From Bog-752 sp963799395 (GTDB taxonomy: Bacteria; Actinomycetota; Thermoleophilia; UBA2241), in assembly GCA_963799395.1 (NCBI GenBank), contig CAWCWZ010000040.1, positions 27,275-91,274 on the forward strand: 64,000 bases of DNA. The letters run 5' to 3'. How positions within the stretch are numbered: the first letter of the stretch is position 1; each line of letters opens with the position of its first letter. The translations under genes and the position numbers were made by a program. Positions 1 to 12,255 of the stretch are shown here, piece by piece. Below the pieces are notes generated by a model. The model was not told where the DNA came from and did no database searches. It saw nothing but the letters and a program-made list of their open reading frames with translations.

Positions 1-246
1 GGCCGCCTTCCACTCGTGGGCAGAGGCCACCAGCAGCAGACGCGTGCCGAGTGTGAAGGTGGCCGTGTCGGCCGCCTGGATGACGTCGGCGGCGGCGTGG
101 ACGCGCCCGTCGAAGAGGCTGATGTTGAGGTCGCTCGCCGTCTGGTCGAAGACGCGCTTGCGCAGGCGCGCCGCGCTGCGCCGCACCTTGGGCTGGTCGG
201 TGCCGCAGATGAGGTAGGCGGGCTTGAGGTCGGGGAGTTCGTCCAT
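1..246 (-). CDS. holA: DNA polymerase III subunit delta, N-terminal fragment
   Basis: This is the first 82 codons of the clamp-loader delta subunit; the rest lies beyond the left edge. Delta opens the beta sliding clamp during replisome loading. The visible protein begins MDELPDLKPAYLICGTD, where the YLICGTD stretch matches the N-terminal strand of HolA that starts the AAA+-like domain, followed by a basic helix and a conserved LFDGR element. ATG at 246 follows an AGGGG Shine-Dalgarno sequence. In actinobacteria holA follows comEC, and here comEC lies on the same strand about 2.3 kb upstream, separated by three genes on the opposite strand. The identification rests on a short fragment plus context. 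Confidence 0.85.
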   Translation of the reverse strand, partial: MDELPDLKPAYLICGTDQPKVRRSAARLRKRVFDQTASDLNISLFDGRVHAAADVIQAADTATFTLGTRLLLVASAHEWKAA

Positions 247-267
247 GGGGACCCCTGATAGGATAGC

Positions 268-713
268 ATGCGCCGCCGGCCCGGCGAGCGGCCGAGAGCC
301 GGCCCGACCGGCGACGCGCGACGTCCGGCCGCCGCAGACGAGGAGGCTCCGATCGAGGCGTTTCTCTGCTTCGCAGCGCTCGCTGCGGCCCTTCACGCCA
401 CCGCCGCTGCCGAGACGCTCCGGCTCAACCCGGGCCTGCTCATCGCGCTCGCCGTGCTGGCCCTCGCCAACCTCGCTCTGATCGTCTGCGCGCTCGTCAG
501 CCTCATCCCGCGACCGGCGGCCGGCGTGCGCTTTCACAACAAGTGGATCTGGGCGGCGCTGATCGTCCTCGTCAACTGGATCGGGCCGCTGGCCTACTTC
601 GCCGTGGGACGCATCGACGTGCCCCTGCCCGACGACTCGGGCGCCGGCGACACACCCGCCGCCGAGCGCGCGGTGCGGGCCGTCGAGCTGCTCTACGGAC
701 CGCCGGAGCAGCG

Positions 714-717
<4 letters not shown>
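268..717 (+). CDS. PLDc_N domain small membrane protein
   Basis: Small membrane protein with two predicted transmembrane helices (about residues 48-74 and 90-112) separated by a basic loop containing FHNKWIW, and a following NWIGPLAYFAVGR motif. This is typical of the PLDc_N (phospholipase D nuclease N-terminal) domain without a nuclease. In actinobacteria such proteins often precede ABC exporter genes, as here: its TGA overlaps the GTG of the ATPase gene by four bases. Function is unknown; membrane anchoring or assembly of the ABC exporter is an inference. The start is uncertain, because ATG 268 leaves only 21 bp to the divergent holA start and gives a long basic N-terminus, so a downstream start is possible. 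Confidence 0.72.
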
Positions 718-1708
<991 letters not shown>

Positions 1709-1712
<4 letters not shown>

Positions 1713-2473
1713 GCGCCTTCTCGACCTTCCTGGGCAAGGAGCGCCGCGAGACCTTCAGGACGTGGCGCCTGTGGATCGTGCCCGGCATCCTGCTGTTCCT
1801 GGCCCTGTCGTCGCCGGTGCTCACCAAGCTCACGCCCGAGCTTCTCAAGGCCACCGCCAACTCGCAGCCCGGCGTCGTGATCCACATCCCGCCGCCCACG
1901 GCCCGCGACTCGTACCTGCAGTTCATGGGCAACCTCGCCCAGCTCGTGATCATCGCCGTCATCATCGCCGGCGCGGCCACGATCTCGTCGGAGCGCCGCG
2001 CCGGGACCGCCGTCCTGGTGCTCACCAAGCCGATCTCGCGAGCCGGCTTCGTGGTCGCCAAAGCGATCTCGCAGCTCGTCGTCCTGGTCGTCGCCACGGT
2101 CCTCGGCGTGGCCGTCTGCATCGGCGTGACCGTCCTCCTGTTCGGCGGCGGATCGGTCGCGGCGTTCGTCGAAGCCGCCGCGCTGTGGCTGGCCTTTGCC
2201 GCCATGACCCTGATGCTCATGGTGATGCTCTCGGCGGCCATGCGCGGTCAGGCGCCGGCCATCGGCGCCGGCGTCGGGGTGTGGGTCGCGCTGTTCGTCC
2301 TCACGGGGCTGCCGCTCATCCGCGACCACAGTCCGGCCGGCCTGCTGGCCGCCAACGACGCCGCTCTGCGCGGCCGCGATGTCGCCCTGCTGTGGCCGCT
2401 CGCGACCACCGCCGTCGCCGGCGCCGTGTTCCTGGCCGCCGCGATCTGGTTCTTCAAGCGGCGCGAGCTGTAG
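1709..2473 (+). CDS. ABC-2 type transporter permease
   Basis: Membrane subunit of the exporter, 254 residues with about six transmembrane helices. It begins VSAFSTFLGKERRETFRTW, the amphipathic elbow helix typical of ABC-2 permeases (NosY/CcmB-like), followed by a first membrane helix, a periplasmic loop, and the ISSERRAGTAVLVLTKPISR segment that is the conserved coupling region of this family. The GTG start overlaps the ATPase stop by four bases. It ends in the basic tail FFKRREL. With the ATPase it forms a two-gene exporter; cargo is unknown. A GC-rich hairpin beginning at its stop codon probably ends the transcript. Confidence 0.93.
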
Positions 2474-2502
2474 CCCGGCGGCGCCTCGACGGCGCCGCGG
2501 GC
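2473..2502 (+). terminator. Hairpin at the end of the ABC exporter operon
   Basis: Starting at the permease stop codon, an inverted repeat GCCCGGCGGCGCC / GGCGCCGCGGGC with a five-base TCGAC loop (one bulged base) can form a 12-bp stem. There is no T-run, as is usual in high-GC actinobacterial terminators. It sits between the permease and the convergent comEC gene. Confidence 0.5.
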
Positions 2503-2556
2503 GCGGCCAGTGGCCCTGCGACGGCGCGGCGCCGGCAGCGGCCGCGCCGCGGCCCG

Positions 2557-4983
2557 TCACGGCGGCCGCGCCGCCGCTACCGTCAACCCCCGCGGCCCGG
2601 CGGTCAGCGTGACGTCGCCGTTGCGGTCGGTGCGCAGAAGCGGCACGCCGTGCCCGGCCATGAGGGCGAGCATCGCCCGAGTCGGATGGCCGAAGGTATT
2701 GGGTCCGACCGACACGATCGCCAGGCGTGGCCTGAGATCGGCCAGCAGACGGTCGTCGAGCCCGCCGACCGAGCCGTGATGCGGCAGCTCGACGATCGCG
2801 CAGGGGCCGAGGGCGAGCGGTTCGAGCGCCTCGGCCTCGGCGTCGCCGGGCAGCAGCACGCTCTGCCCGTCGAGGGTGACCACGACCACGAGGGCGCAGT
2901 CGTTCTCGTCCTGGTTGTCGGTGCCGCCGCTCTGACCGGTGGGCACCACCGCGAGACGGCCGCCGTCGATGGCGATCGACAGGCGGGCGGTGCAGGCGTG
3001 CACCGGCACCCTCGCCGAGCGCAGCTCGGAGACGACATGGTCGAGCGCCGCCGACGGCACCACGGGCTGCGGCACCAGGGCTTCGCCGATGGGGATCTGG
3101 CCGAGCACGTCGGACAGTCCGGCGGTGTGGTCGGCGTGGCCGTGCGAGAGCACGAGCAGGTCGATGCGCCGCACACCGTGGCGCCGCAGGCAGGCCGCCA
3201 GCGGCGTGGGCCCGGCGTCGATCAGGACGGTGGGTCCGCGGGGCTCCTGCAGCAGTGCCGCCGCGCCCTCGCCCACGCTCAGCACGGTGAGGGTGGGCCA
3301 GGTGGGCGCCGCCGGGCGCGCCGGCGCCATCGCCAGCGCCAGCGCCAGCAGCACGAAGGCCACGACCACGAGCCGGCTGCGCCGCCGGCGCCCGCCGGCG
3401 TACTCGCGCAAGGGCACGCCGGCGCGGTGGGCGAGGTAGGCGGTGGCGACCAGCGCGGCGCCGAAGAGCGCGGCGACGAGGAACCCGAGCGACAGCCCCT
3501 GCCAGCGGTAGACGGCAAACGAGGGGTGGCCGAACCAGGCGGCGACGGTGAGCAGAAAGCCGGTGAAGAGACCGGCCACGACGTTGAGCGGCATCGACAG
3601 GTCGGGAGAGACGAAGCCGACGAACACGCTGAGCATGCCGAGGAACATGATGGGCCCCAGCACGAACCCACCGACGATGTTGGCCGGTACCGCCACGAGC
3701 GAGGTCTGACCGAAGGTCGCCACCGACACCGGCGCCGTCGAAAGGCTGGCCGCGGTGGTGATGGCGGCCGGTTCGCCCAGCCAGCGCGGCAGAACGGCCA
3801 GGGCGTGTGTGAGCGGCCGCGCCAGCAGCAGCAGGCCGGCGACCGCCGCAAACGAAAGCTGGAAGCTGACGTCGAACAGCACCGCCGGACTGCGTGTGAG
3901 CATGAACGCCGCCGGCACGAGCCAGAGGAACCAGCCGTCGGAAGCTCGCGACGAAAGCCCGGCCAGGAGCGCGACGACGCCCGACACGCCGGCTCGCACG
4001 ATCGACGGCGTCGCCCCCGTGACCACCACATACAGGATCACCGACGGGATGAGGATGAACGAACGAAGGTCGCGGCGCACGCGGGCGAGGGTGAGGACGA
4101 ACGAGCCCATGGTGCACAGCAGCACGACGTTCTCGCCGGACACGGCGAGGATGTGCAGGAGACCGCTGCGACGCATGTCGTCGACAGGGCCGGCCGGCAC
4201 GGCCTGCTGGTCGCCCAGCACCATCGCCTCGAGCACCTCGCGCACCGGAGAACGCAGGCCGCGACGGATGTGGCCGCGGGCGGCGAGGCGCAGGCGGTCG
4301 ATCAGACCGCCGACGCCGCCGCGCCGCCCGGTCAGGCGCAGCGAGGCGAGCGGCGCGGCGAGCACGACGTGCTCGCCGCGCCGCTCGAGGTAACGCCCGT
4401 AGTCGAAGGCGCCGGGCTTGGCCACCGGAAGAGCCTCGATCTGGGCCGCCGGCAGTCGCAGACGCGTGCCTTCGACCAGCGGCCCGAGCGACGTGAAGGG
4501 CGGCGGCGGCGCCGTGCCGAGGTCGAGTGTCAGAGGCGCGCGCTCGGCGACGGCGGCGCCGTCGACCGCGGTGACCTCGACGTCGAGCGTGAGGCGCTCG
4601 CCGCTCACCTTGGGCAGCGTCAACGCGGTCGCCTGCAGGTCCACCGTGTGGCCGACGAATCGCGTCAGACGGCTGTGCGCCTGCGCGTCGAGCCGGGCCG
4701 AACCGACCATGAGCCCGGCGACCGCGACCGGCGGCAGCAGGCCGGGGAGAGCCGAGCCGCACAGACGCCGGCGCCACACCGCCGGCGACCCGGCAGCGCC
4801 CGGGGCGCTGGCGGCCACCTGGGGCGACCGCCCGGGATTCCGAGCCGCACAGGCGAGCGCCCAGAGCGCGACCACGCCGACGAGGCCCAGGGCCGCCCCC
4901 TGGGACGGCCGGAAGGCCAGCGCGGCGACGAGACCGCCAACGTAGGCGCCGACCAGCAGGTGGATCGTGGGCGGCGCCCGCAC
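2557..4983 (-). CDS. comEC: ComEC/Rec2 DNA-uptake channel protein
   Basis: Polytopic protein of 808 residues that forms the inner-membrane channel for single-stranded DNA in natural transformation. It has N-terminal membrane helices (about 1-70), a DUF4131-like extracytoplasmic domain (about 85-210), the competence domain with many helices (about 225-520; the MVLGDQQAVP and LLHILAVSGENV motifs are visible), and a C-terminal metallo-beta-lactamase-like domain with VLSHGHADHTAGL (about 630). Length is normal for full ComEC. The start is GTG 4983, 12 bp downstream of the comEA stop, so the two are one transcript. In actinobacteria holA usually follows directly; here an exporter operon intervenes. 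Presence of the gene does not prove that the organism is competent. Confidence 0.96.
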   Translation of the reverse strand: MRAPPTIHLLVGAYVGGLVAALAFRPSQGAALGLVGVVALWALACAARNPGRSPQVAASAPGAAGSPAVWRRRLCGSALPGLLPPVAVAGLMVGSARLDAQAHSRLTRFVGHTVDLQATALTLPKVSGERLTLDVEVTAVDGAAVAERAPLTLDLGTAPPPPFTSLGPLVEGTRLRLPAAQIEALPVAKPGAFDYGRYLERRGEHVVLAAPLASLRLTGRRGGVGGLIDRLRLAARGHIRRGLRSPVREVLEAMVLGDQQAVPAGPVDDMRRSGLLHILAVSGENVVLLCTMGSFVLTLARVRRDLRSFILIPSVILYVVVTGATPSIVRAGVSGVVALLAGLSSRASDGWFLWLVPAAFMLTRSPAVLFDVSFQLSFAAVAGLLLLARPLTHALAVLPRWLGEPAAITTAASLSTAPVSVATFGQTSLVAVPANIVGGFVLGPIMFLGMLSVFVGFVSPDLSMPLNVVAGLFTGFLLTVAAWFGHPSFAVYRWQGLSLGFLVAALFGAALVATAYLAHRAGVPLREYAGGRRRRSRLVVVAFVLLALALAMAPARPAAPTWPTLTVLSVGEGAAALLQEPRGPTVLIDAGPTPLAACLRRHGVRRIDLLVLSHGHADHTAGLSDVLGQIPIGEALVPQPVVPSAALDHVVSELRSARVPVHACTARLSIAIDGGRLAVVPTGQSGGTDNQDENDCALVVVVTLDGQSVLLPGDAEAEALEPLALGPCAIVELPHHGSVGGLDDRLLADLRPRLAIVSVGPNTFGHPTRAMLALMAGHGVPLLRTDRNGDVTLTAGPRGLTVAAARPP

Positions 4984-4995
4984 GCGGCGGTGTTC

Positions 4996-5646
4996 CTAGA
5001 CCGTGACGAGCGGCTGCAGGGTGGCGAACTTGGCGTCGCCGATGCCGGACACGTTCTTCAAGTCGTCGACGCTCTTGAAGCCCCCGTTGGCCGTACGGTA
5101 GTCGATGATCTTCTGGGCGGTGGCCGGCCCGACGCCGGGCAGGGCGTCGAGTTCCTCGGCGGTGGCGCTGTTCAGGTTGACCGGCGCGGCCGGGACGGCC
5201 GTGCCGGCCGCCCCCGCCGCGCCGGTCGCCGCGCCGCCGCTCGCTGCGCCGGCGACCGCCACGGCGCCGGCGTTCGCGGCACCGCGAACCGGCACGACGA
5301 CCTGCTGGCCGTCGAGGAGCTTCGCGGCCAGGTTGACGGCCTGCAACTGCGCCTTGGCGCCGGCGCCGCCGGCGGCGGCGAGCAGGTCGGCGACGCGCGC
5401 GCCGGGCGCCAGGTGGTAGACGCCCGGGCGCCGTACGGCGCCGCACACGTAGACCACGAGCTCCTGGGGAGTCGCCGACGCACTCGGCGCGGCGGAGGCC
5501 GTCGGCGCAAAGGACGAGAGGCCGAGGAGGCTCTGCCCACCGGCCGGCGCCGCCGTCCGCGCGGAGAACAGGTAACGAGCGCCGAGCACCGCGACCACCA
5601 GCGCCAGGCCGATATAGACGTACGCCTGGCGGCGCGAGATGTCCAT
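4996..5646 (-). CDS. comEA: ComEA-type DNA-binding competence protein
   Basis: Membrane-anchored DNA receptor for transformation, 216 residues. One N-terminal transmembrane helix (about 9-26) is followed by an Ala/Ser/Pro linker and an SLBB domain (about 62-120: VVYVCGAVRRPGVYHLAPG). A second Ala/Gly-rich linker leads to two helix-hairpin-helix motifs (about 155-216: NLNSATAEELDALPGVGPAT and LKNVSGIGDAKF). This domain order is the classic ComEA layout. The gene is followed after 12 bp by comEC and preceded by leuS on the same strand with a 217-bp gap in which I see nothing specific. Confidence 0.96.
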   Translation of the reverse strand: MDISRRQAYVYIGLALVVAVLGARYLFSARTAAPAGGQSLLGLSSFAPTASAAPSASATPQELVVYVCGAVRRPGVYHLAPGARVADLLAAAGGAGAKAQLQAVNLAAKLLDGQQVVVPVRGAANAGAVAVAGAASGGAATGAAGAAGTAVPAAPVNLNSATAEELDALPGVGPATAQKIIDYRTANGGFKSVDDLKNVSGIGDAKFATLQPLVTV

Positions 5647-5863
5647 GGTGAACCTCCGGAACTGGGCCTGCGGACCGATGCCACGGAGGCTAGCCCCCCA
5701 GCCGCGCCGCCGTCAGCCGCGCGGCCGCGGGCGCGGGGTGGCGATCGACTGTCGCGGCGGTGGACGACACGGCCGCAGGCGACGCGACGGGCAGGCGGGG
5801 GAGCGGACAGGCCCGACGCGGCGGACAGACGGAAGGGACGAGGCGGGCGCGAGCTTGTTCTTG

Positions 5864-8409
<2,546 letters not shown>

Positions 8410-8535
8410 CGCAAGCGCAAACGCGCGCGGCGTCTCGGCGCGCCCGCAGGGCCCGCGCCGCCGCGCGCCGTCGCCTAGTATACCGGGCGCCGGACCGCGG
8501 CGGCGCGAACTCCGCTGCGGGCTCGGGGGCGCGAG

Positions 8536-8563
8536 TTGCGAGCCCAAGGCGCGATGGTATACT
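8536..8563 (+). promoter_or_regulatory. Putative tRNA-Ala promoter
   Basis: TTGCGA (8536-8541), a 16-bp spacer and TATACT (8558-8563) lie about 30 bp upstream of the tRNA. The pair is close to the vegetative sigma consensus. A divergent TATACT at 8482-8477 on the minus strand may serve leuS, without a good -35 match. Confidence 0.5.
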
Positions 8564-8600
8564 CAACCGTCGCCGGCCGCGGGCCGGCGTACCCCGCGGT

Positions 8601-8676
8601 GGGGGTATAGCTCAGTTGGGAGAGCGTTTGGCTGGCAGCCAAAAGGTCACCGGTTCGAGCCCGGTTACCTCCACCA
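8601..8676 (+). tRNA. tRNA-Ala (GGC anticodon)
   Basis: The cloverleaf folds completely. The acceptor stem is GGGGGTA/TACCTCC with one G-T pair, the D arm is GCTC...GAGC, and the anticodon stem TTTGG/CCAAA encloses loop CTGGCAG (anticodon GGC, reading GCC). The T arm is ACCGG-TTCGAGC-CCGGT, followed by discriminator A and an encoded CCA end. Length is 76 nt. It borders a lower-GC segment to its right. Confidence 0.97.
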
Positions 8677-8716
8677 ATCACTAGCATTATAGTAGGCCAT
8701 TTCGGCCGTTAGCATT

Positions 8717-8750
8717 GAGCCTGTCACCCCTATGGATGGCGGGCTCTTTT
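8717..8750 (+). terminator. Possible terminator downstream of tRNA-Ala
   Basis: GAGCC (8717-8721) can pair with GGCTC (8742-8746) across a 20-base loop and is followed by TTTT. It overlaps the 3' end of the minus-strand glycosidase frame. The stem is short, so the call is weak. Confidence 0.33.
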
Positions 8751-9926
8751 CGTTGAGTTCGAGCTATCTGGGAAATCACCCAAACAAGACTCGAACCAGC
8801 AGCTCATCAGAGGTGGGCGTTTCGTCATTAGCCGAGATGTGCTCGAGTTTCGTGGTGGTGACGCCAGCCGACTTCGGCCGCGGACTGGGCTGCTGTAGTA
8901 CTCTGCCACAGCTTCGAATGACTCTTTCGGCTCCCAGGTCATGTCCGGATACGTCACGCCATGACGTCCGTCATCGTAGAACTTCACGATGCTGTAGCTC
9001 GCCATGTCGAGGTCGTGCAGGGAATCCTCATTGGAGGGGCTTTGCGGAAACACGAACGTAAAGACAAAGGCACTGTCCACGCCAACGCTGTCGAACGCCT
9101 TGAGTGATTCGACGACCTCGCGGGCCGGCAGCGCTTCATCGCGCACGTACTGCCCTTTCAGGCGCGGCTGGACGAACCTGCCCAGTAGCGGGATCTGGTG
9201 CATGACCAGCGTCTTTACGTCCACGATGTTGAAGGCTTGCCCGCCGGCGTCCTCGGCTCCTTGATAGGTGCAGCAGCCAAACTCCATGATCGCCACTGGT
9301 TTGTCATGGGCCAAGAGCGGTTTGAGCATGTCCGTATAGCGATCATTGATCCGCGTTGCTCGGTAGTGATCGACACCGATGAAGTCAAACGACTCCCAGT
9401 CGATGTCCTCGAAGGGTAGCGACGCGTAGGTAATGGGGCCTTGGTAGACCTGGCGCACGGACTCGACCACGTGGGACAGGTAGTCGTTGAGCGGCCCGTT
9501 GTGCTTGCCGGCCTTCACGTCGCCATCGCGAAAGGCGTGGCGCATCCGAGATAAAACCGAGCCGCCTGAGACAATGCCCTTCATGAACAGCGTCAGCTCG
9601 CTGCCGACGCTCATCACCAGCTTGTCGGGGTATTGCTGGCGGAGTTTCTCGGCTACCTCGGCTGCTTTGGCCGTGTAGGCAAGGGTTGTTTCAGGGCTCT
9701 TGTTCCAGAGCTCTGGGGAAAGCCAGACCTCAAGTCCTAGCCCCAATGCGTCTTCAGAGGCAACCGCCAAACGGCCGAGATCCTTGCTGCAGATTCTGAC
9801 AGCGTTGCAGTGCAAGTCGTCTCGGATGATCTCCAGCTCACGATGAACCGTCTGGGGGTTGTAATCCTTGCGCCAATCACCGTCGAGATAGCGGCCGACG
9901 TCGTAACAGACTCCTCTGCGCTGCAT
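8730..9926 (-). CDS. Clan GH-A-like TIM-barrel protein (often annotated 'abortive infection protein')
   Basis: Probable glycoside-hydrolase-fold protein of up to 398 residues. It begins MQRRGVCYDVGRYLDGDWR. Motifs fit a clan GH-A barrel: VGSELTLF near residue 125 (a Glu after strand 4) and AIMEFGCCTYQGAEDAGG near 250 (a second Glu after strand 7), plus FDFIGVDHYR. Close actinobacterial relatives, as I recall them, carry the name abortive infection protein, but no phage-defence role is visible. The start at 9926 is tied to the MarR gene by TAATATG, implying co-translation; there is no Shine-Dalgarno sequence. The last 55 residues after EAVAEYYS look like low-quality extension. GC content is clearly lower than in neighbouring genes, suggesting acquisition. 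Confidence 0.6.
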   Translation of the reverse strand: MQRRGVCYDVGRYLDGDWRKDYNPQTVHRELEIIRDDLHCNAVRICSKDLGRLAVASEDALGLGLEVWLSPELWNKSPETTLAYTAKAAEVAEKLRQQYPDKLVMSVGSELTLFMKGIVSGGSVLSRMRHAFRDGDVKAGKHNGPLNDYLSHVVESVRQVYQGPITYASLPFEDIDWESFDFIGVDHYRATRINDRYTDMLKPLLAHDKPVAIMEFGCCTYQGAEDAGGQAFNIVDVKTLVMHQIPLLGRFVQPRLKGQYVRDEALPAREVVESLKAFDSVGVDSAFVFTFVFPQSPSNEDSLHDLDMASYSIVKFYDDGRHGVTYPDMTWEPKESFEAVAEYYSSPVRGRSRLASPPRNSSTSRLMTKRPPLMSCWFESCLGDFPDSSNSTKRARHP

Positions 9927-9927
9927 A

Positions 9928-10371
9928 TTAGGAGTGCCGCCTCTCTGGCCGTTGAAACGCGGCCTCAAATCGTTGCAGGAAGCCAAAGAGAGCATCCAAT
10001 TCCTGCACGTTGAACGTCTGCCTCAGAACCTCTTGCTCGGTCTTGAGGATGGCTTCCGCCCGACTGAGCACATCTGCGCCCGCGGAGGTGAGGGAGAGAT
10101 AGAAGGACTTTCTGTCGCCGACTCTTTGGTTACGCTGCACCAGCTCGCGGTGCTCCAGCCCAACAACAAGACGATGCATTGTCTGCGGTGTGACTGAAGC
10201 AACATCCGCTAACTTAGCCATGTTTATGTCGGGATAGCGATCGATGTGGAGCAGTACTCCTGCCTGGGATGGCGTTATGCCGAGTGGGCGCAACGCTTCT
10301 GCGAAGGCCATTCCCATGGCATGTTCAGCCCGGTGGAGTTGATTGCCGACGTGGTAGTGAGAAGTTGTCAT
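9928..10371 (-). CDS. MarR-family transcriptional regulator
   Basis: Winged-helix repressor of 147 residues beginning MTTSHYHVGNQLHRAEHAMG. The recognition-helix region reads KLADVASVTPQTMHRLVVGLE and the wing contains RVGDRKSFYLSLTSAG, both typical of MarR proteins, which dissociate from DNA on binding small aromatic ligands. Start 10371 is preferred over 10407 because a near-perfect palindrome lies just upstream of 10371 and would otherwise be coding. It is the first gene of a two-gene unit with the glycosidase-like gene, so the repressor probably controls that gene and itself. Base composition is lower in GC than the flanks. Confidence 0.9.
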   Translation of the reverse strand: MTTSHYHVGNQLHRAEHAMGMAFAEALRPLGITPSQAGVLLHIDRYPDINMAKLADVASVTPQTMHRLVVGLEHRELVQRNQRVGDRKSFYLSLTSAGADVLSRAEAILKTEQEVLRQTFNVQELDALFGFLQRFEAAFQRPERRHS

Positions 10372-10380
10372 AGGCACAAG

Positions 10381-10400
10381 TTTATTAGCATGCTGATAAA
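10381..10400. promoter_or_regulatory. MarR operator palindrome
   Basis: TTTATTAGCATGCTGATAAA is a 20-bp inverted repeat with a single mismatched pair, centred on AGCATGCT, 10 bp upstream of the marR start codon. Size and AT-rich arms match MarR-dimer operators. A TAATAA hexamer inside it could be the -10 element, so binding would block the promoter. Confidence 0.65.
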
Positions 10401-10654
10401 AATGCAATGCGCTGGCGCCGCTCGTCCCACTGCCGACCGAGCGCGTCGTGGAGATGGTCGGCCCGACACTGGTGCGCCATCTCGTGGAGACACTGACGAC
10501 GCGGGTCTGACTACTCCGTGAGGGCGCGTGCTACAATGTTATCGTGCTAGTAGGCGCTGGACTTCGTCTCGTAAGTTCGAGAGCTGTCTGGTTAGGTCCA
10601 CCACTTCCGCTCACAAGAATCCGCGCAACCGCCTGCGCCGCGGCGTTGGCGAGC

Positions 10655-12063
10655 TCAGCTCGACGGGAAGTCGAAGTACCGGTGGCTCCAGCGGTAGCGC
10701 GCCAGCCGGTTCATGAGAGCGTAGCCCGTCCTGAAGGCCGGGCCGTGCTCGTCGATGCGTGACTGCGGATAGAACGCGTACCTGGTCACCGCCGAGATCG
10801 CCCGCAGCTTCTCGACGTAGGCGCTCGTGTGCCAGGGCGGCTCGAAATGGAACACCTCGATCGCGCCCCATTCCTCGAGTGACTGCGGCGGCCGGAACTC
10901 GGGCGGCAGCGCGTCGAGCAGAGGGCTCGGGAACGGCGTGTAGAGAAAGATGCCGTAGTGCTGCGTGCGGGGGTTGACCCGGCCCATCTCGTCCATCAGG
11001 TCGAACGTCTTCTCCATGTCCGAGTAGGTCTCACCGGGCAGACCGCAGAGCCACGAAACGAACGGGTCGATCGACGGCGCGAACTGGCGGAGGTTCGCCG
11101 CGGACTGCAGGATCTCGGCGGCCGTGACGTCCTTGCAGACGAACCGCTGGATGGCTTCGGAGCCGCTCTCGCCGCCGAAATCGAGCTCCATGCAGCCGGC
11201 CCGCTCGAGCAGGCTCACGAACTCTCCGTCGTACCCGGCGAGGTAGTCGAAACGGCAGTTCGCCCGCCAGGCGACCGCGGGACCGCGCTCGAGGAGCCTC
11301 GTGCAGATGTCTTCGACGCGCTTGCGGTTGACGAAGAAGTTGTCGTCGACGGGGTCGACGATCTTCAGCTGCGGAAAGCGCCGCAGCAGGTACCGGATCT
11401 CGTCGACGACGCGTTCGGGACTCTTGCCGCGCCACTTGCGGTGATTGAAGCCGGTGTTGTAGCAGAAGCCGCAGCGGCTGGGGCAGCCGCGGCTCGTCTG
11501 CAGGTGGGCCCGGCCCGCCTGCAGCGTGGGGTACCGGGCGAGATCGAGCAGCTCGAAGGGCAGCTCGACGGGGATGGCGTCGAGGTCGACCAGGTCGGCG
11601 TCGGGCGTGCTCACGATCGCCCCGTCCGCCTTGTGGTCAGGCCCTTCACGTCGTCCAGGGGCGCGCCCGCGGCCAGCCGGTCCGCCAGCGGACCGACGAC
11701 TTCCTCGCTCTCACCGCGGACGACGACGTCGACGAGGGCGCTGGCCGCGGTCTGCTCGGGCAGCAGCGTCGGGTGGACGCCGCCCCAGACGATCGTCGTG
11801 CGCGGGCTTTCGGCGCGCACCTTGCGGGCGAACTCGAGGCCGTAGCGGATCTGGGGACCGCTCATGCAGGTCAGCCCGACGAACACGGGATCGCCCAGGG
11901 TGAGGCTGCGATAGTCGTGCAGCCTCATGTCGGAGATGCGCACGTCGTAGCCGGCACGCTGCAGCGCGCCGGCTACATGCAGGAGCTGCAGCGGCACCTG
12001 CGGGTCGGGCGCCTTGAACCGGCCCGGAAAGACGAGCAGGACCTCGTTGCGCAGTGGCTTCAC
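10655..12063 (-). CDS. B12-binding radical SAM protein 1 (one frameshift)
   Basis: About 469 residues. The N-terminal half (EVLLVFPGRF ... VFVGLTCMSGPQIRYGLEFA ... WGGVHPTLLPEQ) is a cobalamin-binding Rossmann domain. The C-terminal half is a radical SAM barrel with the iron-sulfur motif CPSRCGFCYN (CxxxCxxC), then DDNFFVN and a GGESGSE motif that contacts SAM. This architecture is that of B12-dependent radical SAM enzymes, which methylate or cyclise unactivated carbons. The frame changes near 11630, between VKGLT and the continuation KADGAIVSTPDADL; conservation on both sides shows one gene. The GTG start at 12063 has no clear ribosome site. It is divergent from the second radical SAM gene. 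Substrate unknown. Confidence 0.86.
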
Positions 12064-12255
12064 GTGGGCGCTGACCCCCGGCGTCGTTCTCTTGCCCGGC
12101 AGTGTACGACAGTTGGACCGCAAAAGCCTCGCGTTCTCAGTGCGGAGCGCGTGTCGAAGAGCGTTCACCTGCCCTATCATTGGAAGCGCCGCCGGTGCAC
12201 GGGCCAGAGTCGAGGCCGGCGCCAGAGTTCGGGTCGCGAGCACACGAGGGACCGC

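Noticed and set aside
10552..10603. A second tRNA or tmRNA end
   Set aside because: TTCGA and TCCACCA are present, but no T-arm or acceptor pairing can be made.
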